Assembly: GCF_002042885.1 (NCBI RefSeq)
Contig: NZ_MVFY01000017.1
Span: 1-64,000 of the forward strand
DNA length: 64,000 nt
DNA from: Citrobacter portucalensis
GTDB taxonomy: Bacteria > Pseudomonadota > Gammaproteobacteria > Enterobacterales > Enterobacteriaceae
Direction: 5' to 3'
Positions 22,093-30,726 of the stretch are shown in pieces (within the stretch, counting starts at the first letter, position 1; every line of letters starts with the position of its first letter). The translations under genes and the position numbers were made by a program. The notes below the pieces were generated by a model. It did not search any database. It saw only the letters and a list, made by a program, of their open reading frames with translations, and was not told the DNA's origin.

Positions 22093-24354
22093 TTACGCCT
22101 GACGCAGATTCTGCGCCGCTTTGACCATGTTCGCCAGCGCAGCACGGGTTTCCGGCCAGCCGCGGGTTTTCAGGCCGCAGTCCGGGTTCACCCACAGACG
22201 TTCTGCTGGAATGCGCTGCTCGGCTTTCTTCAACAGGGCTTCAATCCACTCCACGCTCGGAACGTTCGGTGAGTGAATATCATATACGCCCGGCCCGATT
22301 TCGTTCGGATAGTCGAACTCTTCAAACGATTCCAGCAACTCCATATCAGAGCGCGAGGTTTCGATGGTGATCACATCCGCATCCAGCGCCGCAATGGAGT
22401 CCATGATGTCGTTGAACTCGCAATAACACATGTGGGTGTGGATCTGGGTTTCATCCTTCGCTACCGCCGCGTTAATGCGGAAGGCTTCCACGCCCCACTC
22501 CAGATACGCCGCCCAGTCGCTGCGACGTAGTGGTAAACCTTCACGCAGTGCCGGTTCATCAATCTGGATGATGCCGATACCCGCCGCTTCCAGATCCGCC
22601 ACTTCATCACGCAGCGCCAGCGCGATCTGCTTCGCGATGGTTTCACGCGTCACGTCTTCACGCGGGAATGACCAGCAGAGAATGGTCACCGGACCGGTCA
22701 GCATGCCTTTTACCGGTTTGTCGGTCAGCGACTGGGCATATTTCGCCCACTCCACGGTGATCGCTTCCGGGCGGCTGACGTCGCCAATCACCACCGGCGG
22801 CTTCACGCAGCGAGAGCCGTAGCTCTGCACCCAACCGTTCTGGGTAAAGACGAAGCCGTCCAGGTGTTCGCCAAAGTATTCGACCATGTCATTACGCTCG
22901 GCTTCACCGTGTACCAGCACGTCGAGACCCAGACGTTCCTGTTCAACAATCGCCTGTTTAATATGTTCCGCAATTCCGGTGCGATAGTTCCCAGCATCCA
23001 GGTTGCCCTTTTTGAAATCCAGGCGCAGGCCGCGAATTTCTGTGGTTTGCGGGAATGAACCGATAGTCGTAGTCGGCCATGCCGGCAGATTAAAGCGGGC
23101 ACGTTGCGCCTCGGCACGAACCGGGTAAGCGTTAGCGCGCTGGCTGTCCTGGGCGGTGATTGCCGCCAGACGTTTTTCCACTGTGGCGTTGTGTACGCGG
23201 GTAGAGTGACGACGAGCCTGAATCGGTGCGCTCCACTCGACAATTGCTGCCGTATCACCGCTATTCAACGCATCGCGCAGCAGCGCCAGCTCGCCGCACT
23301 TTTGCAACGCGAAGGCAAACCAGCTCTTCACTTCTGCATCAAGGCGAGTTTCCACACTGAGATCGATTGGGCTATGCAGCAGGGAGCAGGAAGAAGCCAC
23401 CCACAGGTTACGTTTCCCGACGATATCTTTGATTTGTGCGTATTTTTCGCTGAGATCGGCACGCCAGACGTTGCGGCCGTTCACCAGCCCCGCTGACAGC
23501 AGCCAGTCGACTGGCAGACGCGTGTGCAGCTCGGCTGCATCATCTTTGCCGTGCACGAAGTCAACGTGCAGCCCCTGCACTGGCAGCGCGGTAATGGTAT
23601 CCAGGTTTGGCGTTACGCCTTCGAAGTAGGTGGTCAGTAGCAGCTTCACCTGACCCGTCAGCGCGTCATAAGCTGGTTTGAAGGCGTCCAGCCACGCTTG
23701 CGGCAATTCCAGTACCAGCGCGGGTTCGTCAATCTGCACCCACTCAATACCGCGTTTCGCCAGCTCGGCCAGTACCTGCTGGTAAACCGGCAGAATGTCG
23801 TTCAACAGGCTCAGGCGATCAAACTGTTCGCCTTTCACTTTACCCAACCACAGGTAGGTTACCGGCCCCAGCAGCACAGGCTTCACCTTGTGACCGAGCG
23901 CCAGCGCTTCGTCCACTTCATCCAGCAGTTGGGTCCAGGTCAGTTTGAACTGCTGACCTTTAGTGAACTCTGGCACCATGTAGTGATAGTTGGTGTTAAA
24001 CCATTTGGTCATTTCTGCCGCCGCTGCGGGTTCACCCGTTGGTGCGCGGCCACGGCCAATGCGGAATAAGGTATCGATATCGACCGAGCCGTCTTTATTT
24101 TGATGGCGAGCCGGAACGTTGCCGAGCAGCAGGCTGGTGGTCAGCACGTGATCGTACCAGGCAAAATCACCCACCGGCAGCAGGTCAACACCCGCCTGCT
24201 TCTGCTGATCCCAGTGGCGGGCACGCAGCTCGCGGCCAACGGTCAGCAAATCTTCACGGGAAGAATTTCCCGCCCAGTAGCTTTCTTGCGCTTTCTTCAA
24301 CTCGCGACGCAGGCCAACGCGAGGGAAACCGAGGGTGTGATTCAATATTGTCAT
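22093..24354 (-). CDS. metE: Cobalamin-independent methionine synthase MetE
   Basis: The product is 753 aa. It transfers a methyl group from 5-methyl-THF-triglutamate to homocysteine. The zinc ligands of the C-terminal barrel are in place: His and Cys in [10 protein letters not shown] (near 641 and 643) and Cys in [11 protein letters not shown] (near 726). It is divergent from metR, with met boxes between them; MetJ repression and MetR activation are expected from the family. The leader carries an ERIC element. Confidence 0.97.
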   Translation of the reverse strand: MTILNHTLGFPRVGLRRELKKAQESYWAGNSSREDLLTVGRELRARHWDQQKQAGVDLLPVGDFAWYDHVLTTSLLLGNVPARHQNKDGSVDIDTLFRIGRGRAPTGEPAAAAEMTKWFNTNYHYMVPEFTKGQQFKLTWTQLLDEVDEALALGHKVKPVLLGPVTYLWLGKVKGEQFDRLSLLNDILPVYQQVLAELAKRGIEWVQIDEPALVLELPQAWLDAFKPAYDALTGQVKLLLTTYFEGVTPNLDTITALPVQGLHVDFVHGKDDAAELHTRLPVDWLLSAGLVNGRNVWRADLSEKYAQIKDIVGKRNLWVASSCSLLHSPIDLSVETRLDAEVKSWFAFALQKCGELALLRDALNSGDTAAIVEWSAPIQARRHSTRVHNATVEKRLAAITAQDSQRANAYPVRAEAQRARFNLPAWPTTTIGSFPQTTEIRGLRLDFKKGNLDAGNYRTGIAEHIKQAIVEQERLGLDVLVHGEAERNDMVEYFGEHLDGFVFTQNGWVQSYGSRCVKPPVVIGDVSRPEAITVEWAKYAQSLTDKPVKGMLTGPVTILCWSFPREDVTRETIAKQIALALRDEVADLEAAGIGIIQIDEPALREGLPLRRSDWAAYLEWGVEAFRINAAVAKDETQIHTHMCYCEFNDIMDSIAALDADVITIETSRSDMELLESFEEFDYPNEIGPGVYDIHSPNVPSVEWIEALLKKAEQRIPAERLWVNPDCGLKTRGWPETRAALANMVKAAQNLRQA

Positions 24355-24399
24355 TTTTCTTCCTCTAATTATATGTAAATCCTATGGATTTTGAATTTA

Positions 24400-24490
24400 G
24401 GGAAGGCGGCAAGTTTACTCATCCCCAGGAGCTTACTGAAGTAAGTGACTGGGGTGGGGAAACGAAGCCAACGCACCATAAATTTAAAAG
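24400..24490. repeat. ERIC element between metE and metR
   Basis: The core CCCCAGGAGCTTAC-TGAA-GTAAGTGACTGGGG is the perfect ERIC centre. It is flanked by GAAGGCGGCAAG on the left and CGAAGCCAACGC on the right. It lies between the metE start and the met boxes, so it should be transcribed within the metE leader. Exact ends are estimated. Confidence 0.85.
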
Positions 24491-24502
24491 ACGAAGGATT
24501 TT

Positions 24503-24526
24503 AGCCGTCCAGATGTTTACACATCC
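24503..24526. promoter_or_regulatory. MetJ operator (three met boxes)
   Basis: Three adjacent 8-mers resemble the met box AGACGTCT: AGCCGTCC (24503-24510), AGATGTTT (24511-24518) and ACACATCC (24519-24526). Tandem boxes bind MetJ with S-adenosylmethionine as corepressor. Placement between divergent metE and metR fits control of both. Confidence 0.75.
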
Positions 24527-24577
24527 ATAATTGGCGGTTACTGTATATTCCTCAAGCGCAATTTGTTCATGCCGAAG

Positions 24578-24590
24578 TGAAGGACTTTCA
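24578..24590. promoter_or_regulatory. Candidate MetR binding site
   Basis: TGAAGGACTTTCA fits the MetR pattern TGAA-N5-TTCA exactly and overlaps the first base of the metR start codon. Such a position would suit autoregulation. Only the sequence match supports it. Confidence 0.4.
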
Positions 24591-25543
24591 TGATCGAGAT
24601 TAAACACCTGAAAACGCTCCAGGCGTTGCGGAATAGTGGTTCTCTGGCAGCCGCAGCGGCGACGTTGCATCAGACCCAATCCGCCCTTTCTCACCAGTTC
24701 AGCGATCTGGAGCAGCGCCTTGGCTTTCGACTTTTTATCCGTAAAAGCCAGCCTCTGCGCTTTACGCCGCAGGGAGAAATCCTGCTGCAGTTAGCCAATC
24801 AGGTGTTGCCGCAAATTGGTCGTGCGCTGCAGGCCTGCAACGAACCGCAGCAAACCCGGCTGCGAATTGCGATTGAATGTCACAGTTGTATTCAATGGCT
24901 GACGCCCGCGCTGGAGAATTTTCGTGCCAACTGGCCGCAGGTGGAGATGGACTTTAAATCCGGCGTGACGTTCGATCCGCAACCAGCGCTACAGCAGGAT
25001 GAGCTGGATCTGGTGTTAACCTCCGACATCCTGCCGCGCAGCGGATTGCACTACTCACCGATGTTTGATTTTGAAGTCCGCCTGGTACTGGCGCCTGACC
25101 ATCCGTTGGCCAGCAAAACACAAATCACACCGGAAGATTTGGCCAGCGAGACGCTGCTGATTTACCCGGTACAGCGGAGTCGACTGGATGTATGGCGGCA
25201 TTTTCTGCAGCCTGCAGGCGTTAGTCCGTCGCTGAAAAGCGTGGATAACACCTTGCTGCTGATTCAGATGGTTGCAGCCAGGATGGGTATCGCGGCATTA
25301 CCGCACTGGGTGGTGGAGAGCTTTGAACGCCAGGGCCTGGTAGTGACCAAGACCCTGGGTGATGGATTGTGGAGCCGACTGTACGCCGCCGTGCGTGATG
25401 GCGAGCAGCGACAGCCGGTCACGGAAGCGTTTATTCGCTCAGCGCGGAATCACGCTTGCGATCACCTACCGTTTGTACGGAGTGCGGAACGACCCACTTT
25501 CGATGTACCCACAGTGAAGCCACTATCACAGCCGCACCAATGA
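24590..25543 (+). CDS. metR: LysR-family activator MetR
   Basis: The product is 317 aa, as in E. coli. The N-terminal winged helix-turn-helix ([19 protein letters not shown], then [22 protein letters not shown]) is followed by a periplasmic-binding-like effector domain that senses homocysteine. It activates metE, metH, glyA and others. Its last 113 bp overlap the convergent bioP gene. Confidence 0.96.
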   Translation: MIEIKHLKTLQALRNSGSLAAAAATLHQTQSALSHQFSDLEQRLGFRLFIRKSQPLRFTPQGEILLQLANQVLPQIGRALQACNEPQQTRLRIAIECHSCIQWLTPALENFRANWPQVEMDFKSGVTFDPQPALQQDELDLVLTSDILPRSGLHYSPMFDFEVRLVLAPDHPLASKTQITPEDLASETLLIYPVQRSRLDVWRHFLQPAGVSPSLKSVDNTLLLIQMVAARMGIAALPHWVVESFERQGLVVTKTLGDGLWSRLYAAVRDGEQRQPVTEAFIRSARNHACDHLPFVRSAERPTFDVPTVKPLSQPHQ

Positions 25544-26330
25544 TGAAGCTTGGCCAGTGAGGTTGTTGATGCCAGATAGCCAGGTTAACCAGCAGTCCGG
25601 CAGGGACATGCATATTGTTCATGATGCCCAGCGTGCCCGCATCCACCTGGGTCGCGCCGTAGTTCCACATAAAGTAACCAATGCCGGACGCCGCCACGCC
25701 AAGAAAGACCAGAATTCCCCACTGTAGCGTGGTTGCAGGCATTTTCTGCGCATTGCCCAACATGAACCAGGCCACGACAGCCACCATAAAGGCGCCCATA
25801 TAAAACCAGGCAAAGGCGTTGTGCTGCGGCATTGGCCGCGTCTCCATCAGACGTTTATAGCCCACCATACCAATGGCAAAGCTGATATTGGACAACTGCA
25901 CCAGCAGCAGACCGGTCCAGAAGTGGCTGGTCACCTGATCGTAACGAATGATCCCCGCGCCAATCACCGCCAGCAACGCACTAAAGGCGTAACTCCAGCG
26001 CAGACGACGTCCGCTCATCAGATCATAAATCAGCGTAATGTAGAGCGGCGTCAGCACGGTAAAGAGCAGCAGTTCTGAAACCGTCAGGTACAGATAGGCG
26101 TGAAAACTCAGCATGTACATAATGCCAAGCTGCATGGCACCCACCAGCATATACAGCCCGATCGTTTTTACGCTGTGCCCACGAGTACGTAGAAACGGCA
26201 GGAACACCAGCGCCGCCAGCCCAACGCGCACCAGCACCGCAAAATAGCTATCGACATGACCGGCAAGGTACTCGCCAAACAGGCTAAAGGAAAAGGCCCA
26301 CAGAATTGTGGTAATGATGAGTAACGCCAC
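25431..26330 (-). CDS. bioP: Biotin transporter BioP (YigM), EamA family
   Basis: The product is a 299-aa drug/metabolite-superfamily carrier with about ten membrane helices. YigM of E. coli was shown to be its biotin importer. Characteristic segments include [20 protein letters not shown] and [20 protein letters not shown]. The 3' end overlaps metR tail-to-tail by 113 bp; the overlapping part encodes the hydrophilic C-terminus (KRDSALSE). Confidence 0.92.
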   Translation of the reverse strand: MALLIITTILWAFSFSLFGEYLAGHVDSYFAVLVRVGLAALVFLPFLRTRGHSVKTIGLYMLVGAMQLGIMYMLSFHAYLYLTVSELLLFTVLTPLYITLIYDLMSGRRLRWSYAFSALLAVIGAGIIRYDQVTSHFWTGLLLVQLSNISFAIGMVGYKRLMETRPMPQHNAFAWFYMGAFMVAVVAWFMLGNAQKMPATTLQWGILVFLGVAASGIGYFMWNYGATQVDAGTLGIMNNMHVPAGLLVNLAIWHQQPHWPSFIIGAAVIVASLWVHRKWVVPHSVQTVGDRKRDSALSE

Positions 26331-26409
26331 AATGGATGTCTCTTAACAAAAGGTACACCCATTGTAGCGAAGTTTTTAGTTGACAACTGGTCAACTAATG
26401 AACAGAAGG

Positions 26410-27210
26410 TTACTGCAAAAACAGTTCACGCAGATAGTGTGGCACGGCATCGTCGGCATTAAGACCAATGACTTCCAGTTCCGGGTGCAGATCCTTCAGG
26501 CGCTGGTGGGCGTTGCCCATGATGCAGCCTTTACCTGCCATGGAGAGCATTTCCGCATCGTTCATCCCGTCGCCAAAGGCGATGCAGTCTTTCAGGCTGT
26601 AGCCCATCGCTTTTGCTACCGCTTCCAGCGCATGACCTTTCGATACGCCGCCAGCCATGACTTCCAGACAGGTAAGCGTAGAGAAGCTGACGTTGACGCG
26701 ATCGCCCCAGCGGGCGTTAATCGCCTGCTCCAGCGGCAGTAGCCTTTCGTGAGAGTCGGTGGTGAAGAACACTTTGCTGACGCCCTCAGGCTCCAGTAAT
26801 GCAGGTTCAAACAGTGAATAGTTAAACACCGCTTCTTTGAAGAAACGCATTTCGTCCGGACGATGGCGATTCATAAACCACTCATCATCACGATATACGT
26901 TGGTCACGATGTCCGGGTTTGCATTCACTACGCCAAACAGGTCGCTGGCAATATCGCGATCCAGGTTATGGGAAAACACCAGATTCCCGTCAGAATCATG
27001 CACGCGCGCGCCGTTGGACGTGATCATGTAGGTTTTAATGCCGAGGTTATCGCGAATTTGCCCCACATCAACATGATGACGGCCAGTCGCAAACACGAAG
27101 TTAACACCGCGAGCGGTCAATAACTTCAGCGTCTCTTTGGCATAAGGGGACAGAGTATGGTCGGGAGAAAGCAGCGTACCGTCTAAATCAGACGCAACAA
27201 CCTGATACAT
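26410..27210 (-). CDS. yigL: HAD-family sugar-phosphate phosphatase YigL
   Basis: The product is 266 aa from ATG 27210. A TTG four codons earlier also opens the frame but abuts the AGAGG site. The HAD-IIB (Cof) motifs are SDLDGTLL (nucleophile Asp), ATGRHH and FGDGMNDAEML. In Salmonella and E. coli the enzyme relieves phosphosugar stress, and its mRNA is stabilised by the sRNA SgrS pairing within upstream pldB; the same gene order here allows that. It begins 15 bp after pldB. Confidence 0.94.
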   Translation of the reverse strand: MYQVVASDLDGTLLSPDHTLSPYAKETLKLLTARGVNFVFATGRHHVDVGQIRDNLGIKTYMITSNGARVHDSDGNLVFSHNLDRDIASDLFGVVNANPDIVTNVYRDDEWFMNRHRPDEMRFFKEAVFNYSLFEPALLEPEGVSKVFFTTDSHERLLPLEQAINARWGDRVNVSFSTLTCLEVMAGGVSKGHALEAVAKAMGYSLKDCIAFGDGMNDAEMLSMAGKGCIMGNAHQRLKDLHPELEVIGLNADDAVPHYLRELFLQ

Positions 27211-27225
27211 AAGAAAATTCAACCT

Positions 27226-28242
27226 CTAGGCAAAGCGGGTTCCGCTGGATGAGTTATGCTTGTCGAAAAATTCGACAATAGCGTTAAGCGCGACTGAGCG
27301 CATGGCGTCCTTTTCAAAAAGGATCTCATGGTACGCGCCTTTGATGACAAGCGGCTGACCCCCTTCTACAGGATGGCCCGCTGCGGCGCGGAGTTCACAA
27401 AAACGATCGTGCATGCGGTTATCTACCACACGCTCTTCTTCAGCCTGAATCAGCAGCGTCGGCGTCGCATCATCCCCGGCGCCAGCCAAAACCTGTTCGC
27501 CAGCCAGAATCCCTTCACGTACCCAGTGATAGGTGGGGCCGCCAACGCGCAACCGCGGCTCATCAGCATAAAAGCGTAGATTGCGCCGATAGCGCTGTCG
27601 ACTATGGGTTAACGCATTCATACCGAACGGCAGCGCCCGCCAGCGCCCGGTTCCCATCGCATAGCCTTCGCGGATCCGCGGATGCCCTTCGGCCCAGTCC
27701 AGTATATGGCGCACCATCCAGTCGGGAAAGCGCATCACAATACCAAACATCGGTGCGCAAAGCGCGATGGCATCACACTGATTCGGGTGGCGCTGCAGGA
27801 ATAACGTGGCAATCGCCCCGCCCATTGAATGCGCCAGGATATAGCGTTTTCTCCACGGGCCGGGTAGCACTTCCTGCTGCCAGAAGGCGGTTAGATCGTC
27901 GACATAATCATTAAAGTTATCGACATGACCGCGGTGCGGATCCGAAAGCATACGCCCGGAACGCCCCTGGCCACGGTGATCGATAATGAGAACGTCAAAA
28001 CCAGAATGAAACAGGTCATACGCCAGTTCAGCGTATTTCACGTAGCTTTCAATGCGTCCAGGACAGACGACGATGACGCGATCGTTTTTTTCTGCATGAA
28101 AACGAACAAAATGTACGGGAATATCATCCACGCCCGTAAATTCCGCTTCTTCCCGCTGACGCCAGAAATCTGTCAGTGGCCCCATGGAAAAAGCAGCAAA
28201 CGCGTTTTCTCTTGTTTCCCAGTCTTTTTGCTGCTGAAACAT
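27226..28242 (-). CDS. pldB: Lysophospholipase L2 PldB
   Basis: The product is a 338-aa alpha/beta hydrolase. The nucleophile elbow is AHSMGGA, with a cap region and C-terminal GAYHEILFE holding the catalytic His. It acts on 2-acyl lysophospholipids at the inner membrane. The ATG at 28242 (MFQQQKDWETR) matches E. coli; eight extra upstream codons are unlikely. It forms an operon with yigL and is divergent from rhtB. Confidence 0.94.
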   Translation of the reverse strand: MFQQQKDWETRENAFAAFSMGPLTDFWRQREEAEFTGVDDIPVHFVRFHAEKNDRVIVVCPGRIESYVKYAELAYDLFHSGFDVLIIDHRGQGRSGRMLSDPHRGHVDNFNDYVDDLTAFWQQEVLPGPWRKRYILAHSMGGAIATLFLQRHPNQCDAIALCAPMFGIVMRFPDWMVRHILDWAEGHPRIREGYAMGTGRWRALPFGMNALTHSRQRYRRNLRFYADEPRLRVGGPTYHWVREGILAGEQVLAGAGDDATPTLLIQAEEERVVDNRMHDRFCELRAAAGHPVEGGQPLVIKGAYHEILFEKDAMRSVALNAIVEFFDKHNSSSGTRFA

Positions 28243-28352
28243 CGGGTATCCAGCCTCGCTGACCAAGTAAAATCGTTTTTTTCGCCGTCACTGACACAAC
28301 CTAACGGCAGTAGCGTATTGTGGCATAAAAATAGACAATCCGGGAGTTTCTC

Positions 28353-28973
28353 ATGACCTTTGAATGGTGGTTCGCCTACCTGCTGACCTCTATTATTTTG
28401 AGCTTGTCCCCAGGCTCTGGCGCAATCAATACCATGACCACCGCCATCAGCCACGGATATCGCGGTGCCAGCGCGTCGATTGCGGGTTTGCAGACCGGGT
28501 TGGGTATTCATATCGTTCTGGTTGGCGTAGGACTGGGAACGCTATTTTCACGTTCGGTGATCGCATTTGAGGTGCTGAAGTGGGCGGGAGCGGCCTATCT
28601 GATTTGGCTGGGTATTCAACAATGGCGCGCGGCGGGTGCTATCGATCTGAATACCATGGCGAATACGCAATCGCGCAGCCGGCTGTTCAAACGCGCGGTC
28701 TTTGTTAATCTGACCAATCCTAAGAGCATAGTTTTCCTTGCCGCTCTGTTCCCGCAGTTCATCCTGCCGCAGGAACCGCAGTTGATGCAGTACGTGGTGC
28801 TTGGCGTCACAACCATCGTGGTCGATATCATTGTGATGATCGGTTACGCGACGTTGGCCACGCGCATTGCTGGCTGGATTAAAGGGCCAAAGCAAATGAA
28901 GGCGCTCAACAAAGTGTTTGGTTCGCTATTTATGCTGATAGGCGCCCTGCTGGCATCGGCAAGGCATGCCTAA
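28353..28973 (+). CDS. rhtB: Homoserine/homoserine lactone efflux protein RhtB
   Basis: The product is a 206-aa LysE/RhtB-family exporter with about six membrane helices. The family signature [21 protein letters not shown] is near the N-terminus, and [15 protein letters not shown] is mid-protein. It exports homoserine and related compounds. In E. coli rhtB and rhtC face each other directly; here about 1 kb with a broken nuclease gene lies between them. Confidence 0.95.
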   Translation: MTFEWWFAYLLTSIILSLSPGSGAINTMTTAISHGYRGASASIAGLQTGLGIHIVLVGVGLGTLFSRSVIAFEVLKWAGAAYLIWLGIQQWRAAGAIDLNTMANTQSRSRLFKRAVFVNLTNPKSIVFLAALFPQFILPQEPQLMQYVVLGVTTIVVDIIVMIGYATLATRIAGWIKGPKQMKALNKVFGSLFMLIGALLASARHA

Positions 28974-29135
28974 CAAATGGAACGGCACTCGCAAAGAAAT
29001 GCTATCTGTAAGAGCCTCTGAACATGGCTTTTCGTACTTCGCCACAAAGGGAGAAAAGCCTTATATTCTGCACTGTTAGACGTTAATTGCTAATGCCAGA
29101 ATGCTGCCATATTCACCACTCACGGATGATTAACG

Positions 29136-30004
29136 ATGGCGGAAGTAACAACACCACATGACGCAGTATTTAAAACCTTCCTCTCCCGCGTGGAAACCGC
29201 GCGGGACTTTATCGAACTTCATCTTCCTCCCTCGTTAATCAAAATATGCAAACTGGAAACGCTCCGTCTGGAATCAGGCAGTTTTGTGGAGGACGATCTG
29301 CGCCCCTATTTCAGCGATATTCTCTACTCACTGGAAACCACCAGCGGACATGGCTATGTACATGTGCTCATTGAGCATCAAAGCTCACCGGATAAGCACA
29401 TGTCATTTCGCCTGATGCGCTACGCTATCGCAGCGATGCAGCGTCATCTTGAGGCTGGAAACGACACTCTGCCGCTGGTTATTCCAGTGCTCTTTTACCA
29501 TGGCAAGGCTCAATGAACTGGCTGGATCACTTTGAGGATTCTGGAACCGCCCTTCAACTTTACAGCACACCATTTCCGTTGGTGGATGTGACGGTTATTC
29601 CAGATGATGAGATCATGCAGCATCGCAGTATGGCAGCGCTGACATTAGTACAAAAACACATTCGCCAGCGCGACATGGCGCAGCTGCTGGATAAACTTAC
29701 CCGCCTGTTTATGCTGGAGAAGATGAGCGGACAACAAATAACCGTGCTGGTAAACTACATGGTGCAAGCAGGGAATACACAAGATGTTCAGACATTATTG
29801 TATAAGCTGGCACAGCGGGTGCCGCAGCATGGAGACAAACTGATGACAATGGCGGATCAACTAAAGCAGATAGGCCGTGAAGAAGGGAGGCGCATTGCCC
29901 TTACTGATGTAGCAAAAGCGATGCTCAAGCGAGGTCTTGATACCGATGCAATTATGGAAATGACCGGCCTTTCGAAGGATGAGCTACAGAAGCTTGCGCA
30001 ATAA
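29136..30004 (+). pseudogene. Rpn-family PD-(D/E)XK nuclease gene, frameshifted
   Basis: Two frames together cover one Rpn/YhgA-type protein (about 290 aa when intact). The first (29136-29516, 126 aa) holds the nuclease core: PHDAVFKTFL, then YFSDILYSLETTSGHGYVHVLIEHQSS with Asp61 and the Glu80-x-Gln82 motif, to VLFYHGKAQ and a stop. The second (29513-30004, 163 aa) resumes with MNWLDHFED and DIEIM-like VIPDDEIMQHR. Intact relatives read FYHGETSPYPYSLNWLDEF, so about seven codons plus frame are lost at about 29505-29516. Rpn proteins are recombination-promoting nucleases of transposase origin. The ATGA overlap might still let both halves be made. Confidence 0.85.
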
Positions 30005-30012
30005 GCCGCATA

Positions 30013-30033
30013 CCGCCTGGGAGTCCCAGGCGG
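30013..30033. terminator. Hairpin between the rpn pseudogene and rhtC
   Basis: CCGCCTGGG / CCCAGGCGG form a perfect 9-bp stem with a 3-base loop between convergent genes. There is no T run on either side, so its role as terminator is uncertain. Confidence 0.5.
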
Positions 30034-30042
30034 GCAACAAAC

Positions 30043-30663
30043 TTAGCGCGAAATAATCAGATGGATACCAAAGCCTGCGAACAGCGCACCGGCAAAACCA
30101 TCAATCCACTTCGCCAGACGCTGATAGCCACGACGCATTTTTGGCAGAGCAAACAGGCTGGCGACCACGGTAAACCACGCCAGCGTTTCCACGATAATCA
30201 GAGCAAAGATCCCCCAACGCGCGCCCGTTCCCACGTTGTCGCCAACGAACAATGAGAAGACGGAGCCAAAATAGATAATGGCTTTAGGGTTCGCCAGGTT
30301 GGTCAGCAGACCTTTCAAAAAGCTGCGTCCGCTCTGCGCCAGCTCCACCTGCGGAGTGGGCGCTGCAACATCCTGTTTTTTAAACGCGCCGCGCAGCATC
30401 TGATAACCCATCCAGCACAGATACAGCCCCCCGCCGACCATAATAATGGTATGCAGCCAGGCCATTTTTTCGATAATCAGATGCAGGCCGAGCAGTGCCA
30501 CGCCAGCCCAGACCATGACGCCGCAGGTAATGCCCAGCACGCCCATCATAGCTTCTTTGCGCGAACGGCTAACCGCAGTTTGAGAAACAAAAAAGAAATC
30601 GGGACCGGGGCTCATCAGCGCAACGATATGCACCAACGCAACGGTGAAAAATAGCGTTAACAT
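30043..30663 (-). CDS. rhtC: Threonine efflux protein RhtC
   Basis: The product is a 206-aa RhtB/LysE-family exporter with about six membrane helices. The signature MSPGPDFFFVSQTAVSRSRKEA and NPKAIIYFGSVFSLF are clear. It exports threonine and some homoserine. It lies 63 bp downstream of recQ on the same strand, as in E. coli. Confidence 0.95.
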   Translation of the reverse strand: MLTLFFTVALVHIVALMSPGPDFFFVSQTAVSRSRKEAMMGVLGITCGVMVWAGVALLGLHLIIEKMAWLHTIIMVGGGLYLCWMGYQMLRGAFKKQDVAAPTPQVELAQSGRSFLKGLLTNLANPKAIIYFGSVFSLFVGDNVGTGARWGIFALIIVETLAWFTVVASLFALPKMRRGYQRLAKWIDGFAGALFAGFGIHLIISR

Positions 30664-30726
30664 AAAAATGACTCGCGGGGGAATAGTTCAGTGAGTCACC
30701 ATCCTGGCACTTTTTTGCCCGGCTGA

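Noticed and set aside
29513-30004. Second half of the rpn region as an independent gene
   Set aside because: It begins in mid-domain compared with intact Rpn proteins, so one disrupted gene is the simpler reading.
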